Assembly: GCA_964034945.1 (NCBI GenBank)
Contig: OZ035962.1
Location: 107,704,034 to 107,768,033, forward strand
DNA length: 64,000 bases
Reading direction: 5' to 3'
Source of the DNA: Chrysopilus asiliformis
Taxonomy: Eukaryota > Arthropoda > Insecta > Diptera > Rhagionidae
Position numbers and translations under genes: made by a program. The notes beneath the pieces were generated by a model. That model had not been told where the DNA came from, made no database searches, and worked only from the letters and a program-made list of their open reading frames with translations. Positions 49,544 through 62,599 of this stretch are shown one piece after another (position 1 is the stretch's first letter; each line of letters starts with the position of its first letter).

Positions 49544-52408
49544 GATGAATGGAAATTGGGTCAACGAAATACATGCGCACTGACGTGGTGCGATGACGGA
49601 GATGTTGTATATGTGCAGTACGGCAGCGGCGAAACTTTTATGTGGAAAAGCACACTTTTCACAACTACAACAACGGCAGCACCAGGCGTTCGTTCAATGA
49701 CGAATGACGGCGGGAACGAGGGTGTATGGCAAGAGCTAAAGAGGTGATATTGTTGTTCAATACGTTTCAAGTCATAAATCGTATTGGCGAGCGTAAAATA
49801 TTGCTGCTTGGGCTCCCCCATTCCAACACAGCGAAAGGTGTTGGACTCTATCCATTGAAGCTTTGCTCGTTCGGTGCGGTGCGGCACGTAAGCGTATTTA
49901 GTGGCCGAAACTTTCGAACGACGTGTGTGTGTTAGCCCAAAGGGCAAACGTTCGGGGGAAATACTGTGATCAGGCGTTAGCGACTCGTACAACGACCTAA
50001 GCCCCGGTCTAAACGCTCAGCCCTCTTTCCCCCCAAATGCGTTGAATTCGCGCTACAGCTGCCTGCACACCACGGATTCAAAGATTTTTTGTTGTTGTTG
50101 TTATTTTTGTATACGACTCTCGACGAATTTGAACTTTATTCAGGGCATCAAGGCGGGACAAATAAATAGCAGTAGAACTGTGTGCCCCATCATCAGTTGA
50201 ACTACTTAGAGTTCACTGTAATACAGACCCCACCGAATTCAATTGAAACTCTCCCTCTCTCTCGGCGTATAGCATTATTGATACATAAAATGTTCGGATA
50301 CATAATTTCCACATTGAGTTAGTGACTATATGGAAATATCTCGGGTTCAGCATCGGTAAAGGGATTCGAGGCGGTCCAGGCGATAGAAATTGTTACCAAT
50401 TAATGTCAAATATTGGTGAAAAATCAGAATTGCATATTTGCTCGGTCGTTAATTAATTTCGAATTATTGGAATCCAATTTCGGAAGAGTGTTCAGAATGA
50501 TTCTCCCTAGTCGTCCTGGAAAAAAACAATATCTGGAAATCCTAAGAAAATCCTCAACGTTGTCTAAATTGATTTCAATAAAAGTAGCTAAGGAGATGCT
50601 CAATAAATATGAATCCGAAAAGACAAGAGTTATCGTACTAAATTGGACTCCAGTACAATCGCGTCATTGATAGGTAGTCGAATTTCCTTCTCAAAGAACC
50701 CTTTTTCAGTAACCGGACGATGTCATACGCACATTCATCGTAATATCGGATAATTTCAGTTCAATGACGCAATTGAATCGTAACAACACCGCCAGAGACT
50801 TCCAAAGATGAACAACAAATCAACCACCGAACGGAATGGATATCCAAAGAGAAAACTGTGCCATTATTATGTAACAGAACTTATGCTGCCTATGATTTTG
50901 ATTTTCTCCTTTTGCAAAACAACAAATATGTATTTTCTTCTCCTCCTCCTCTTTTCACAGATCCATCTAACCCAGCCATGATGTGATCTTCAGCAATGAC
51001 TTCACAATTGATGTTTTTTTTTTATAAAATTACTACAATTCCAAATTGAGTCGCCAGAGCGCTCTATAAATGGTCCGGATACCTACCAAAAATTTTCAAT
51101 GGAGATCCTTCAAATTTCGTTACGTAAGACAGATTTTGAAAGAGACTTTACACCTTTGGGCTATCACAATTCAATCAGGTATCGGCCTCGTTTTTTTTTA
51201 AAGAAGGCTCGACCGCGTGTAGTTTCAATAAACTCAAAAGTGAAATTGTCAGCGATTTGAGGGAATTTTTTGAAGACTTCAACTGAATTTGACCAAATGT
51301 TTATATCAAAATTTTTGAGTTGCATTTAAAGCAGTGCTTTTTTGTATGATGTTGATCAAACTATTGTGTTTTTGATCAAATTCACTAAAAAAAATTCTTC
51401 AAAGTCATTCTAACTTTGAAGTTAGGCTCCGTTTACACCGTCAATTTTTTTTTTGAATTTCTCCTCGAATTTTTCATGATGATTTTCTTTGGAAACCGAT
51501 TGTTGGGAGGTTTTTAGGTAAATGCTGTGTAGTTTGAAGTATTTTTTTTGCAAAAAACACCTCAAATTTTATGAATCAAATGGAAGATCCATTCTTAGAA
51601 CAACATTACGATATCCACAGCAACTAAACATAATTTCCACGAAAAACCGTAACAAAAATATTTTGTCATGGAAGATTTTTTGGGAAAAAAACAAGAACAA
51701 CAAGGCATAAACCTGAATTGAATTTGAAAACAAATTTCATTCGAATGCGAGACGTCAGAGTTCGTTTACCTTTTGCCGTTACAGTAGCCAGAAATCACAG
51801 AAACAGCATAAGCGAACGTGCAATACAATCTCAACATATATGTAGGCTATGGACATACGTCAGGCAAGATAGTTTTTTTTTTATATAAATATGCTTACAG
51901 CGGCAGCAGCATAGCATAATATAACGTAACACACGTCACTTTAGCTGCCGTTTGAGCACTTTTGTTCGGTTTAAGGCAGGCAGGCAGGCATCCAGGTTTG
52001 GCTCAGTTCAGCTCGTCTTTCGTTCGATCCACAAAACAAGAAAATTAACTTTCATTTTTCAATGATGGCTGAGAGTGGAAGTTTCTTATATATTCCGATC
52101 TGCTGGCCAACCACCCGTTTTGAGTTTCAATGCGAAGCCCCTGTGCCTCCTCGTTTGAAGAGTCTACCGTACTTTTAAAGTTCAACATTTTCTGTTTGAC
52201 GGAGCATTTTCTCCGGTTTTCTGGGGGTATCCGCGACCATTGTTCCAGTTGCTTTCTTTTCAAATTCATCAAAATAACAATTTGGGGGGTTTTTTTTGGT
52301 CATAATGACTGACTGCGAGTCGCGCGTCTCGACTGGTTTAAACGGTTGGAGAGAGACGGGGAGAAATTTGAAGGTTTTCTATTACAACAGTTACAACCGT
52401 CCGATGCG

Positions 52409-52421
52409 CGGTCATTGACCA
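52409..52421 (+). promoter_or_regulatory. EcRE-like palindrome with perfect 11-bp core
   Basis: The core GGTCATTGACC is a perfect inverted repeat of GGTCA with 1-bp spacing, the strongest form of the EcR/USP motif. The outer bases (C and A) deviate from consensus. Confidence 0.5.
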
Positions 52422-52902
52422 AATGAAACTGTTTTCTTAGTTTGACGGTTTTCTAATATGTATTTCTGTTTTTTTTTTATTTTTTTACTATTTTACTACA
52501 GCCATTAATGGTAAAGTGGTAATTAGATAGCATACCCACCTATGGTTGTTGTTCCCTGGACGCTCATTAATCATTCAAAATATCAATATTTGTGAAAATG
52601 TCATTAAGTGGCATAGTTTTGAAGGTATGTTCCTTAACGAGGTCCTTACAAATTTATGGAATGTGGGCAATCAGTAAACATGCAGCATGCTTTTTGTACA
52701 CAGTGATTATAAAAAAGCATTTTGTGTGGTGATAAAGTTTTTCGACCCCGATATTTCTTTATGAAATGACTTGGAATGGCCTCGAATGCTACCATTTATT
52801 TGTAATGATTCGGTTTGCAAAATCATACCTTTGTCAGCAGTTTGTAAACTCAGAAAATTGATTTTTTTTTTTAAATAATGTTTCAAATAAAATCTTACCA
52901 TG

Positions 52903-53110
52903 CGTGGCAGCGTGGTTCAGTGTTAAAGCACTGACCTTATGATTCGAAGATTCTGGAACTGTTTTTAAACTGCAGTAGGTTGTCCTTCAAAATCCACTCA
53001 AATGGCTTTCCCCAAAGGCAGAGTTATAGCTACTGCTTGGTGCTAAAGACACCATGAATTCTACAACATTTTCAGGACCTCTGATGTAAATCGGTTATAG
53101 CATCTAACAA
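52903..53110 (+). repeat. tRNA-derived SINE-like remnant
   Basis: The head GCGTGGCAGCGTGGTTCAG with AAAGCACTGACCTTATGATT after it resembles a tRNA gene: an A-box-like TGGTTCAGTG and an anticodon-arm-like stretch. The B box is degraded (GATTCGAAGATTC). The body continues with GGCAGAGTTATAGCTACTGC to about 53110. It is not an intact tRNA. The right end is uncertain. Confidence 0.45.
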
Positions 53111-53247
53111 AGATCAGATTCGCTTCCAGCGGAAGAGTATTTTTTTATGGCCTCTACTGTTGATAAACTGGAGGACATCGGCGCGAGACCGGGACCTTTG
53201 GCGAGAGACATTGCGACAGGCCAAAACCGAAAACCGGTTGTAGTGCC

Positions 53248-53265
53248 GAGAGAGAGAGAGAGAGA
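53248..53265. repeat. GA microsatellite
   Basis: Nine GA units. It could bind GAGA factor, but no promoter features surround it. Confidence 0.8.
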
Positions 53266-56200
53266 CTGTTGATAGGCTGTGACCCCTCACAAATGTTGAA
53301 ATCGCTCTCAATTCTTGTTCGCAATCTTTGTAAAATTGTATGTGCGGCAGTGGGCAACCCAATGTATTGTGAAAATTTAATTTTTGTAAGTAGGCGTGAG
53401 TCTGATGGGTATTGATGGGTCAAAAACCTTACAAATGTTATGATTGCATTCAAAAGAAAAAGTTACCAAGTTTTAAATGATTTTCTGATCATTTACAAGA
53501 TCTTTTAAGATCGTTTTTAAACAAATTCTGTCTGTTTTCTCATTAAAACGCTTTGAAAATCACAAAAATATTCGTTTATCAAGGGTATCGTAATTTACAC
53601 TTGAAATAATCGCTTTGTTTCTAGAATATTTTGAAGAACCTAAAAAAATAAAAAGATTTTGTAATTTTTCTCGAGTTTATCATAAAAAAATCGTTAGATT
53701 TCGATATAAGCTTTTTCTTCAACCGTTTTCGAGATATCTTATCATATGCCTCCTGAAATCCTAGTCTTTTGTATGCAAAAATCTTCGTCTTTTACCTAAA
53801 AATTTCGCCAAATTGACCTGAAATTTTGGGCCACCAAATTATTCAGGTTTTTTTTTGAAAAATTGTTGGTGATGGATATTTTTTTTATGTTCATTGGGGA
53901 GGTACAGCTATTGAATCACGCACTCGTACGCAATCTTCACCAAAGTGAACGTCAATGACACATTAGAAATGGACGGTAGCGCCCATAAACTATTGGCAAT
54001 TTGGGGGAATTATATGCTTGTCACCACACAACACTAAAATAGCTAAAATTTTATGCTCATTTACGAGTACTTTTTGAAATCATTTTTGAATCAGCGCGCC
54101 TCAACCGATTCGTTTGCTGTTGCTGACCCACTGCTTTTCCCATTGCCACTGCTATCGTTTGCTGTCACAGCGATTGCGGTGCAAGTCAGCGACAAAATTG
54201 GGTCATGCGGTCGTTCACTCCGGCCAGTTCGGTTACGATTAGTTCACGTACACATCGAGGCGAGCGAGCGAGATGCAGCCCACTGGAACGAAGTACGGCG
54301 AAGCGGGATGGAAAACCCGTACACTGTTACAAACTAATAAAAGCCCAGCGGAATTCATCGAGGCAAAAGCAATTCATTAAAGTTTTGGAGGCAAATTGAG
54401 CTTTTTCTGTCTACCAGCAGATTGGTGGAGGGTGGCATGAATGCTTTTCATCGTTTGTTTTGTTTCATGGGATATTGAGATTGTATCGTGCATAGTTTAT
54501 GCTATACGCGGCAAGGTATGCTGCGGGGAGGACACTCGAAAATAAAAGGCATTGGTTTGGTCGGTATACAGCATTTTTTTTTAATGGCAATCAAATCGAA
54601 CGGTGTGTGGTGTGGATTATTGCAAAAGTCCGACACCATTTTTGCCGTGGGGATCAGATCAGCGTGCCAGTGTGTGCGCGCGTACACTTTAAAATAAATC
54701 AAAGCAAAATTGATCATACATCGAGCAGTGAATCGGATTGAAAATAGCAATTGGGAATGGAGCAGTAAGGGGTGGCCGCCATCAGATAGGAAAAATCGCA
54801 CAATACTTAAAAATTTATAACGAATATGACCATCAAGTAATAGTAGCAACCTATATTTAAAGTGAAACAACAACAGCAAAATGGCAACAACAAAGGCCGT
54901 TGTTTGATCGCGCCGCGCTAAGGTTTTTTTTTCTGTCAGTGTAGGTATATGAACTAAATTGGTGTCACATTTTTGCCTTGTGAGGCACCGATCACACCGC
55001 GACCCGCTACTCGGCACTAGCTTTGCGCCATCATGGCCGGTTTAGTCGCTGGCTGCGACAGAGTGTAAAATTTTCATTTGAAATTTTCAAATTTTTTACC
55101 ATGAGCCGTTTATGATTGTGGGGATCTAACACGTGCCTTTTCGGGTCAACCGATTTTTTGACACATCGTTTTTTTTCTAATAGTATCTCTCTCCGGGTTG
55201 ACTGGCTGTCAGTCAAAAATTTGAATTTGGAGCAATTTTTCTAAATTAACCGACAATAGGAACAATAATAGAAGTTTTCTGAACGATTTTTTTTTATGAT
55301 GGACTGGCGGTTATTTCAGTGGTGCTTTTTGAAGTTATCTTTTCGGGGGCTAACCAAATGGAATTCAAGGCAGGACGTTCGAATTATCGAATTAGAATGT
55401 GGGAAATTCTTCAAATTTGATCAAATATTGACCTCATTTGAAGGTGGTTGGCTGGTTGTGCTTGGATTTCGGGAATTTATTTTTTTAATATTTTAGTCTA
55501 GTTTTTGTAAAATTTGGTACATGTTGCATAAATCTGTGTTCAGAATTTTTGTTGAAGCTGATCATAAAAAAATTGGGATTAACTGTCGCAACGCAAAGAG
55601 TGCAAAATGTAAGCACCCTCCCCCCTCCGCACTACGACAAAAAATTGTTCGGCCTTCCCTAAAAATGAAAAAAAAACATTTTTTCCAAACAACATTTTTG
55701 TTAGCATTTTGTTAGCAAAATTAGATGCCCTTTCTGTGTACCCAAAATTTCAATCGATCAGTCGGGATCAATTGTGTGTAACCTGAGGAGACGATGGCAA
55801 AATGTCTGCTGTTTGAATTCCTTCAATTCATCAGAAATATGCTAGAAGCTTAAAAATATTGAAATTCACGTGCGTGAATACCCGCGAATAACAAAACTCT
55901 TGAACAACTTCCCAATGAATGTTATCCACCTCGTTTACAACATCCAAAGATTCCAGATGTATTATAGTTTGGTATTAGGGATCCTATCCAAGCTTCGATT
56001 ATACTTTAAAACAACACCACATTCAGATACTGTGATCTTCACAATTTATTGAAAAGATTCCCAACAAAAGTGATCTTCATTGCGTGGGAATGCCAAATAT
56101 ATTTAAACATCCTGTTGAGAAGCATTTTTGTTTGCACCTTACACGATCATAAACTGGATTGTTTTCGCCAAATTTCGCATTTTCAAGTTCTGCAGCTGTG

Positions 56201-59200
56201 ATTACTTGAGAAAAACCGATCGTTTTTTGAAAGAAAAAGCCACCTCCGATCGCCGTATAAAGTATCGTGTTAACAACATTTTTAAGTGAAATTTAGGTCA
56301 ACGCAAGTGAAAGCGAAAATCATTTCACGAATGCGAGTATGCGCTTAACTTACGCACCGTTTCATTTATTTGCTTTTCCTCTTTTTTTAAAAAATTGTTG
56401 TTTTTTCCCCACAATTCACTGATCGTGTGCTGAGTTTCTTTTGTCTCCAGTTTAGTAATTTTTTTTACCTGAATTTCTAGATACTTTTCGTTTTTACGAA
56501 ATTTAAAATAGAAGGTTTCTGTACGCTTTCGGGAAAGTTTCAAACGATCACCTGGAAAGTTGCTAGCATGTTCGCTTCCCAATCACCCACTGAATCTGTT
56601 GCCTAAACTCGCGATAAGCATTTCGCGGTCGCTACAAAATTAAGCCACCTGATAAGCGCTTTGTGTGGACGAGGGTGAATCTGTTAAAATCGACCAAGGT
56701 TCGACCGTCATTCACTTTCTCGATCAGTAGGTTTCATTAACCCCTTCGCCTCATGGCTTGAACAAAAAACCCACCACAAATATGTCAACTGCGTGCGATC
56801 AATTGCGTGAAACTCAGAGTCGTTGAGTCAAGCAAGTCAATGACCGTTTGGAGGTTGAATTAGGAAATATTTTCGCTTATGGGCTGCGGCTCAGCGCCTT
56901 AATGTCTGTTCAACCCCCACCACGATCGTTTGATAGCTTTAAATTCAGCGAAATCGAAAGCGATCACTGATCGATAAGTGATCGGTGAACACTGCCATTT
57001 CACTGCGCTTTGGATCTCCGTCAGGTACAACATCGCGGAAAGAGGGGTAATGGAAGTACTGGACTGGCCAGCCGGTCAGTGATCTGAACACATATTTTTT
57101 TTTGCTCTGTAGTCTGTTTGTTGGGCGTGTGTGATTATCATTATGTTGAAAAGTAGTCAAGATTTCATGGATTGCTGTCAAAAGAGTCTAGCTCGGGAAA
57201 AAGAGGACACAGCAAGTTGGGAGGGAGTTGGGCGGCTAGTCGCGTGAACAGTTTTGTTAGCACATTACGCAAGATGAATGAATTTTCTGTTGTCGTTTTC
57301 GTCAAGATGGATGCTGTAATTGCATCGGTTATGTTTATGCGTAATAAATATGGGTCAATGATATGTACAAATACTACTACTACGACTATGTGGTATTTGC
57401 CACTAAATCTTCAAAACTGTCGTAAGTCGAAACCAAAAAGAAAAAAATGCCAACCTGAAAAGAAGAAAAATGTACACTTGTCTACTACTCCTACACATTT
57501 TCCTTTATGTTGAAGACTAGTGGCATAATTTTCTATTGCAAACAATCTATGATTAATTGAGTTGTTCAATGGAAGATCGTTTATTAAAATCATGGATCTT
57601 TTGTGAGCATCGATTGTAGAAATTGCATGTCAAATCAGGGAAATTAATAACGTAATAATGAAGCAATTTTTCTTAAAAAGCGCTGGCCGGTAGCATTGAA
57701 ACTAGAGACAGGGTCTAATTTTTGGACTCCTATTAAAAAAATATGGGTCTGTAAACCTAGTGTCCAGGCTCTGAATATCGCTTTGATCGTTCAAAGATTT
57801 TGAAAGCGTTTTAATGTTCTAGATACCTCTGATAGGTTGTCGCAGGGGGCAGAGAGGGGAAACAAAGATCGTAATTACTTCACAGGCCATACTCCCGCTT
57901 CCCCCCTTCTTAGCACTGTACAGAATTTATGTCTCTGATCCTCTGATAAAAAATCAGGGTTTTCCAAAAAAAAAATGGAACCTAAACTTTTGGCTATGTA
58001 CAAAATTTTAATATATTTTCAAGTGACAAAATTTTATTCAAAAGCCAATTTTTTATACGAAAAACCACTTTCCAAATGCTTTAAGTTTTTCATCCCCGGA
58101 AAATTCAATTTCTCACAACCACAAAAACATGACCCACGAAAAAAATTTACCCATGTTCAAATTGTGGCAATTTCTGTAAATAATAAACTTTTACTTATTA
58201 TTTATGCTCAAGTGAATACCAACCATATTTCAATTACAATTACAAAACAAGTACACAAAGCGATTCTGTAAACATTTTTTTCAAAAAGATTGAGGTCAAG
58301 TTTTTCACTTTCATTTCGAAAGCTTCGACGTCATGAATTTAAAGTTTGGAGGAGAAAAAGCAAATATCTGTAGTCAAGAAAAAACTGATAAAAAATGTTG
58401 GAAGTGGCGAAGCTGGAAAATTTACTGGATTATCTCGAAAACTCACTAAAATTTCGATATGTTGTGGTTTGTGTCTTTGAAAATTTTTGACGAGGAATTT
58501 CGATCGAAACTTTGGAATTTGATTATTAATGTTGCATAGTTTTAGGCGAAAAGCGTTAGTTGATCGTGAATATCTTTTCTCGTGGCTTTATTTAGTTCTA
58601 ATGATCGTAAAAGTTTTGGGATAGAATTCCAAATTCAAGAGCATTTTAATAAAAAAAACCTCCTGCACCCCCTCCTACCCTTTAATGCGTAATATTTTGT
58701 GATCGAATTTCGATACTTTTATTGCTAGTTTGCACTGGTTTTCAAAACTTTTCACTTTAAAGAGAAAAAATTATTTGAACTATTTTTCTTGCATTTTTTT
58801 TTCCAATTATCCTACTTTAAACAATTCAAATATCTTTTAATAAAAAATTTTTTGTAAACAAAATTTATCAAATAATAAAAATAGTGCGCAATAGCAGGGG
58901 TTATAAAAAGCCGTTGACTTCAAGGCCACACACAATCATTTAAGAAATGGCGTTCTTAAAATATACCCTCTTTCATATAGGATTTAATTAAATACGTTTA
59001 TCTATAGTTCTGTACTATATTTATATACAAGCGTGTATAAATATAAAGCAAGTTCAATGCCATCGCTATTCAAATCACGAAACAACCCAATTGTAGCAAC
59101 AAATCATTTTCAGCTTTTAATGAACTTTCGGCACACAAAATAATAATCTCCATACTAAAATACTTATAAATTTCCTCCAACGAACCACCCCAAAAAAAAA

Positions 59201-61730
59201 TTACCACACTCTGTGCCACAGGGCAAGCATTTTCTAGAAGAAAATCGATACGACATTGTGGAAAGTTTACTAAATTCAATATTTATCCATTAACCCGTTG
59301 CTAACCAGTAAGCGTCCCTAGTAATTTGTCCTTCGGCAATGGCAATCGAAAATAATAAAAAGTGATCACAAAAAATAAAAAATAAAATCCAGCCAGAAGG
59401 ACGTAATAGAATATTGTCTCTGAAAGCAGTCAATTTAGGATAGTGAAAGAAAAACTGACCAAATTTGATTCGAGTAGACGTTCAGGAGCAAAACCCCAAA
59501 TTCGGGTAGAACGACCGTTCGATACAAACGATTGCAGGCAGACACAACGGCCGACATAATGAGGGCATATTTAGGGGGTAGGGACGGATGAATCGTTGAA
59601 ATTTTGATAACAAGGGTTGCTTGGAAAGCCATTTCTGGTGGAGGGGATCAGGGGTTTTGTGAAGCGTCAATAAAACGACAATGGAATGCCAATGACAGAA
59701 CAGAATGAGACAACAGTACCGCATGGTAAATGCCAACGAACGGAGCGAACTCAAACAATCGAAAAAAATAAAATGTCGATGGAACGGTTCGAATAAAACG
59801 AAATAGCCAAAAAATCTGGGGTGAACCAAGGTCAGATTTAACGTGGTTGTCCTTGGATGTTGCCTAGGGGTGACTCATGTACGCTCGACTGAAGTGAACC
59901 CAAAAAAGAAAAGAACCGACGCGAAGAGAACAGAACGGAATACAACAGAATGAGATTCTGTCACAGTGACAGAATATGATAAGCGATTGGGAAATACGAG
60001 TGGGTGGGTAGGGGGCGCTGTTGACTTTTTCAAGGTGGCCTGCATGGTGGGGAGGTTCTGTTATCTCAGAATAAATACGCAGCTAGCGTACCTATTGCAA
60101 ATCAGTTAAACGAAAATCCCACGCAGGAGCCAGAGGAAAATTTTTTGGGGTGGTTTATTTTGTTTGTACGTGGGGTTTTTTTCCGTCAGAAAGCCCACAT
60201 CCGACCCCCCTAACATACAGTTAGTGGAAAAAAACGCTGACAATTTTACTGCGTGGAAAACATTTGCTCTGATCGTCCTACCTTGTTCCTTCCGATTGTT
60301 GATATTCCATTACGATCCCCTTCCACACCCCCCAAATGAAACTGAATCGGAACTAATTAACCCTGGATGAAATTCAACCGTAAACAAATAAAGCTTCGGG
60401 GGCAACAAGGAAAATGAAAAATAACTTTATTCCCCAACCATTATTTCGTCTCATTCAATTGATAAGTAAAGAATTTTATTTACCAGCATTTTTGGACGAC
60501 GGAATATGAAATTTCAATTTAAATTTTGCATAAAAACAGTTTTTTTTTTGTATATTTTGGGTTCAAAATTTAGGTAACATAGATTGGAAATTTTTCACAC
60601 TATTTTGCGCAACTTTTGTGAGGTTTTTTACTGCCCGATTGTTTACTTGAATATTTTATAAACCACAAAAAGTAAAGAATGAGATTCTAGAAGAATTAAA
60701 AAAAAAAAAACAATTGTATGAATGGTCCGTGAAAAACGCTTTTCGGTTGTGGCGCTAAAGCTTAAAATAGCGGATTCTATGCGTTGTGTCGCGGTGTACA
60801 CGAAATATGGACAAAAAAGAATACTGCGAAGAAACCGAGAAGTTCAAGGGCAGGAATTGTTTTTTTTTATTGTAAATTTTAACTGCAAATAGCTCGGTAA
60901 ATACGAATTCAACACAATCAAAAACAATCAACAAAAAAAAAAGCGCCAGAGAAGAAGCTTTCCGTTGAACACGCTATCAGAGAGGGTTTTATATTATGTA
61001 TGATTCAAATTAAGTTTATGTAGAGTGAGCGTTTTCGTTTGTATGCGAAATTAAATGCGCAAAAGGAAAACAACAAGCGGTGATATAGGGTGGAATTTTG
61101 AAAAGAGAACTTCGAGCCAATTTGGAAGAGATTTTGCCGGAAATCTCTTCGGTTGTAGTAAATTTCCAGCTCAAATAGAAGAAAATACATAAAAAAAACT
61201 CACACTCGAAACTAACAACTTAAAACGGCTCGGAATTAAATAAATGGGGAAATGTACGCGCGAAGCATTGCAAAAAAAACTGAGTCCAAGTGAAAGTGGA
61301 TTGAAGTGAAATGAAAAACTTTTACTTCTTTCGTTTGAATGGCAAAAAAAAATATCAAAAATCGTTAAAAAATTCACTTGTTTTGTCAGTTTTTGCAGAT
61401 TTTTGGGGTTTTCGGCATAAAGGGCAACATTTTAGTGAGAGATAGTCCCGAAAAAGCATACACGTTTCTGACGGGAAAAAGGAAAGTGGTGCGAAGAATT
61501 GAGAAAAAAACGTGACCTGAAACCTCGTTCCCTACCCTACAAAAAGGCTTTTCTTATTATGAGTGTATACTCTCCTGGTTACGCCACTGCCCTTATTAGT
61601 AATTCCTGCATTTTTAAAACGCAACACATGCCTTCTGTTGAGAGAATAAGGTTCAAATTTCCTTGGACTGAAAATAACGCAATGCAGTGTTGATGGCTTG
61701 AGGACGCTTTTCCTGCCGATTCTGTTATTC
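53266..61730. other. Long E75 intron, gene-free stretch
   Basis: No exon recognised over 8.5 kb. Less AT-rich blocks occur at about 54100-55050, 56580-57300 and 59480-60100. Includes a ROR-type site (56290), a near-EcRE at 56834-56846, a TTAACCCGTTGCTAACCAG transposon-end-like word at 59290, and a 21-bp palindrome at 59955-59975. The 171-aa minus frame at 54502-55017 has no signature. Confidence 0.5.
56290..56300 (+). promoter_or_regulatory. ROR/E75-type response element
   Basis: AATTTAGGTCA, identical to the 11675 site, inside the intron downstream of the zinc-finger exon. It would suit feedback by E75 or Hr3 on this gene. Chance occurrence is possible because the motif is short and AT-rich. 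Confidence 0.35.
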
Positions 61731-62186
61731 ATTCACTCTATAACTATTTAGTGTTTAACCATTGAACCATTTCTGATTCATGGTTTATACTCGACCTTTT
61801 AGCTTTGAATCCGATTGGAATTTCTCGGCTTATAAGGTCTCCATGGTTAAACACTAAATAGTTTATTCGCTCTGGCTTGATGGAGCTATGTTGCCTTAAA
61901 CCTTATAATTCGCACAAGGTTTGTGGCATCGGAGTATAAATACTCAAATCGAGTTTTACTCCACCAAAAAATCCTGTAAGCCTGCGTGGAAGCTGGCAAA
62001 GCAGGCTCTGATGACGGTGAGCCAGCTTTCCATACCAGAAACAGGCTCCTGGTGGGTTTTCAGGGCAAACATGCCCGACCTGTTGGGGGGAAATTTGGAT
62101 GTGAAAACATCCGCAAAAATAATATAATTTTGTTGTTTTTGCAGACCTTATAAGCCGAGAAATTCCAATAGGATTCACTCTATAAC
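61731..62186. mobile_element. Inverted-repeat element with 14-bp flanking duplication
   Basis: ATTCACTCTATAAC occurs at 61731-61744 and 62173-62186. Inside, a perfect 19-bp inverted pair (61744-61762 with 61843-61861) overlaps a second 34-bp pair with one mismatch (61807-61840 with 62143-62176). Such interleaved stems suggest an insertion, possibly composite, of unknown class. Confidence 0.5.
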
Positions 62187-62599
62187 AATATCGCATTCTA
62201 TCACTTGCTAAGATGGTGTACAACAAGCGTTTTTTTCCCTCATTTAACATTTTCTGCTGATAAATTATTAAAATCTCTCAAATCAAATTATAGAATCAAA
62301 GTCCAAGTTCATTTGAAAAATGCCCCACAATCATTACGGGAACAAAAAATTGAACTCCTGGAACTTTTCATAATATTCCGAGATTACTTCACAAAAACGA
62401 AGAGGGAAAAAATCGACATCTGTCGAAATGACATTAAAAGCCCTGTCAAAAATGATAAGAAAAAATGTCAAGTTCAAATTATTCGGGTAAAAAATCGAAT
62501 AACAGAAATATGTGGACAAATAATTTGTTTTTCTACAGACGACGACGCGCGATACACAAGAAAAGTTGTCACGATGAACATATAAAGCGACACTACTAG

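Larger units (their letters stand above)
48682..52902 (+). other. Start of a long E75 intron downstream of the zinc-finger exon
   Basis: No coding exon recognised. AT-rich, with a less AT-rich, repeat-poor block at about 49400-50300 that contains a strong EcRE-like site (49531) and a CT-rich GAGA-type tract near 50250. A second EcRE-like palindrome is at 52409 and a one-mismatch site at 50758-50770. The frames in this stretch do not resemble any E75 exon or known protein. Confidence 0.7.

Noticed and set aside
52903..52980. Intact tRNA gene
   Set aside because: A-box-like start, but the B box and the acceptor stem pairing are broken; better explained as a SINE remnant.
54502..55017. 171-aa minus-strand frame
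   Set aside because: No domain, overlaps two plus-strand frames, less AT-rich block.
10081..58603. Recurring CATTAGAA / TTCTAATG octamer (about a dozen copies)
   Set aside because: Only about threefold over a rough composition estimate and picked after the fact; no known factor fits well.
62205..62585. 126-aa plus-strand frame rich in Lys
   Set aside because: Looked briefly like a basic protein, but it is AAA/AAT-driven and matches no E75 exon.
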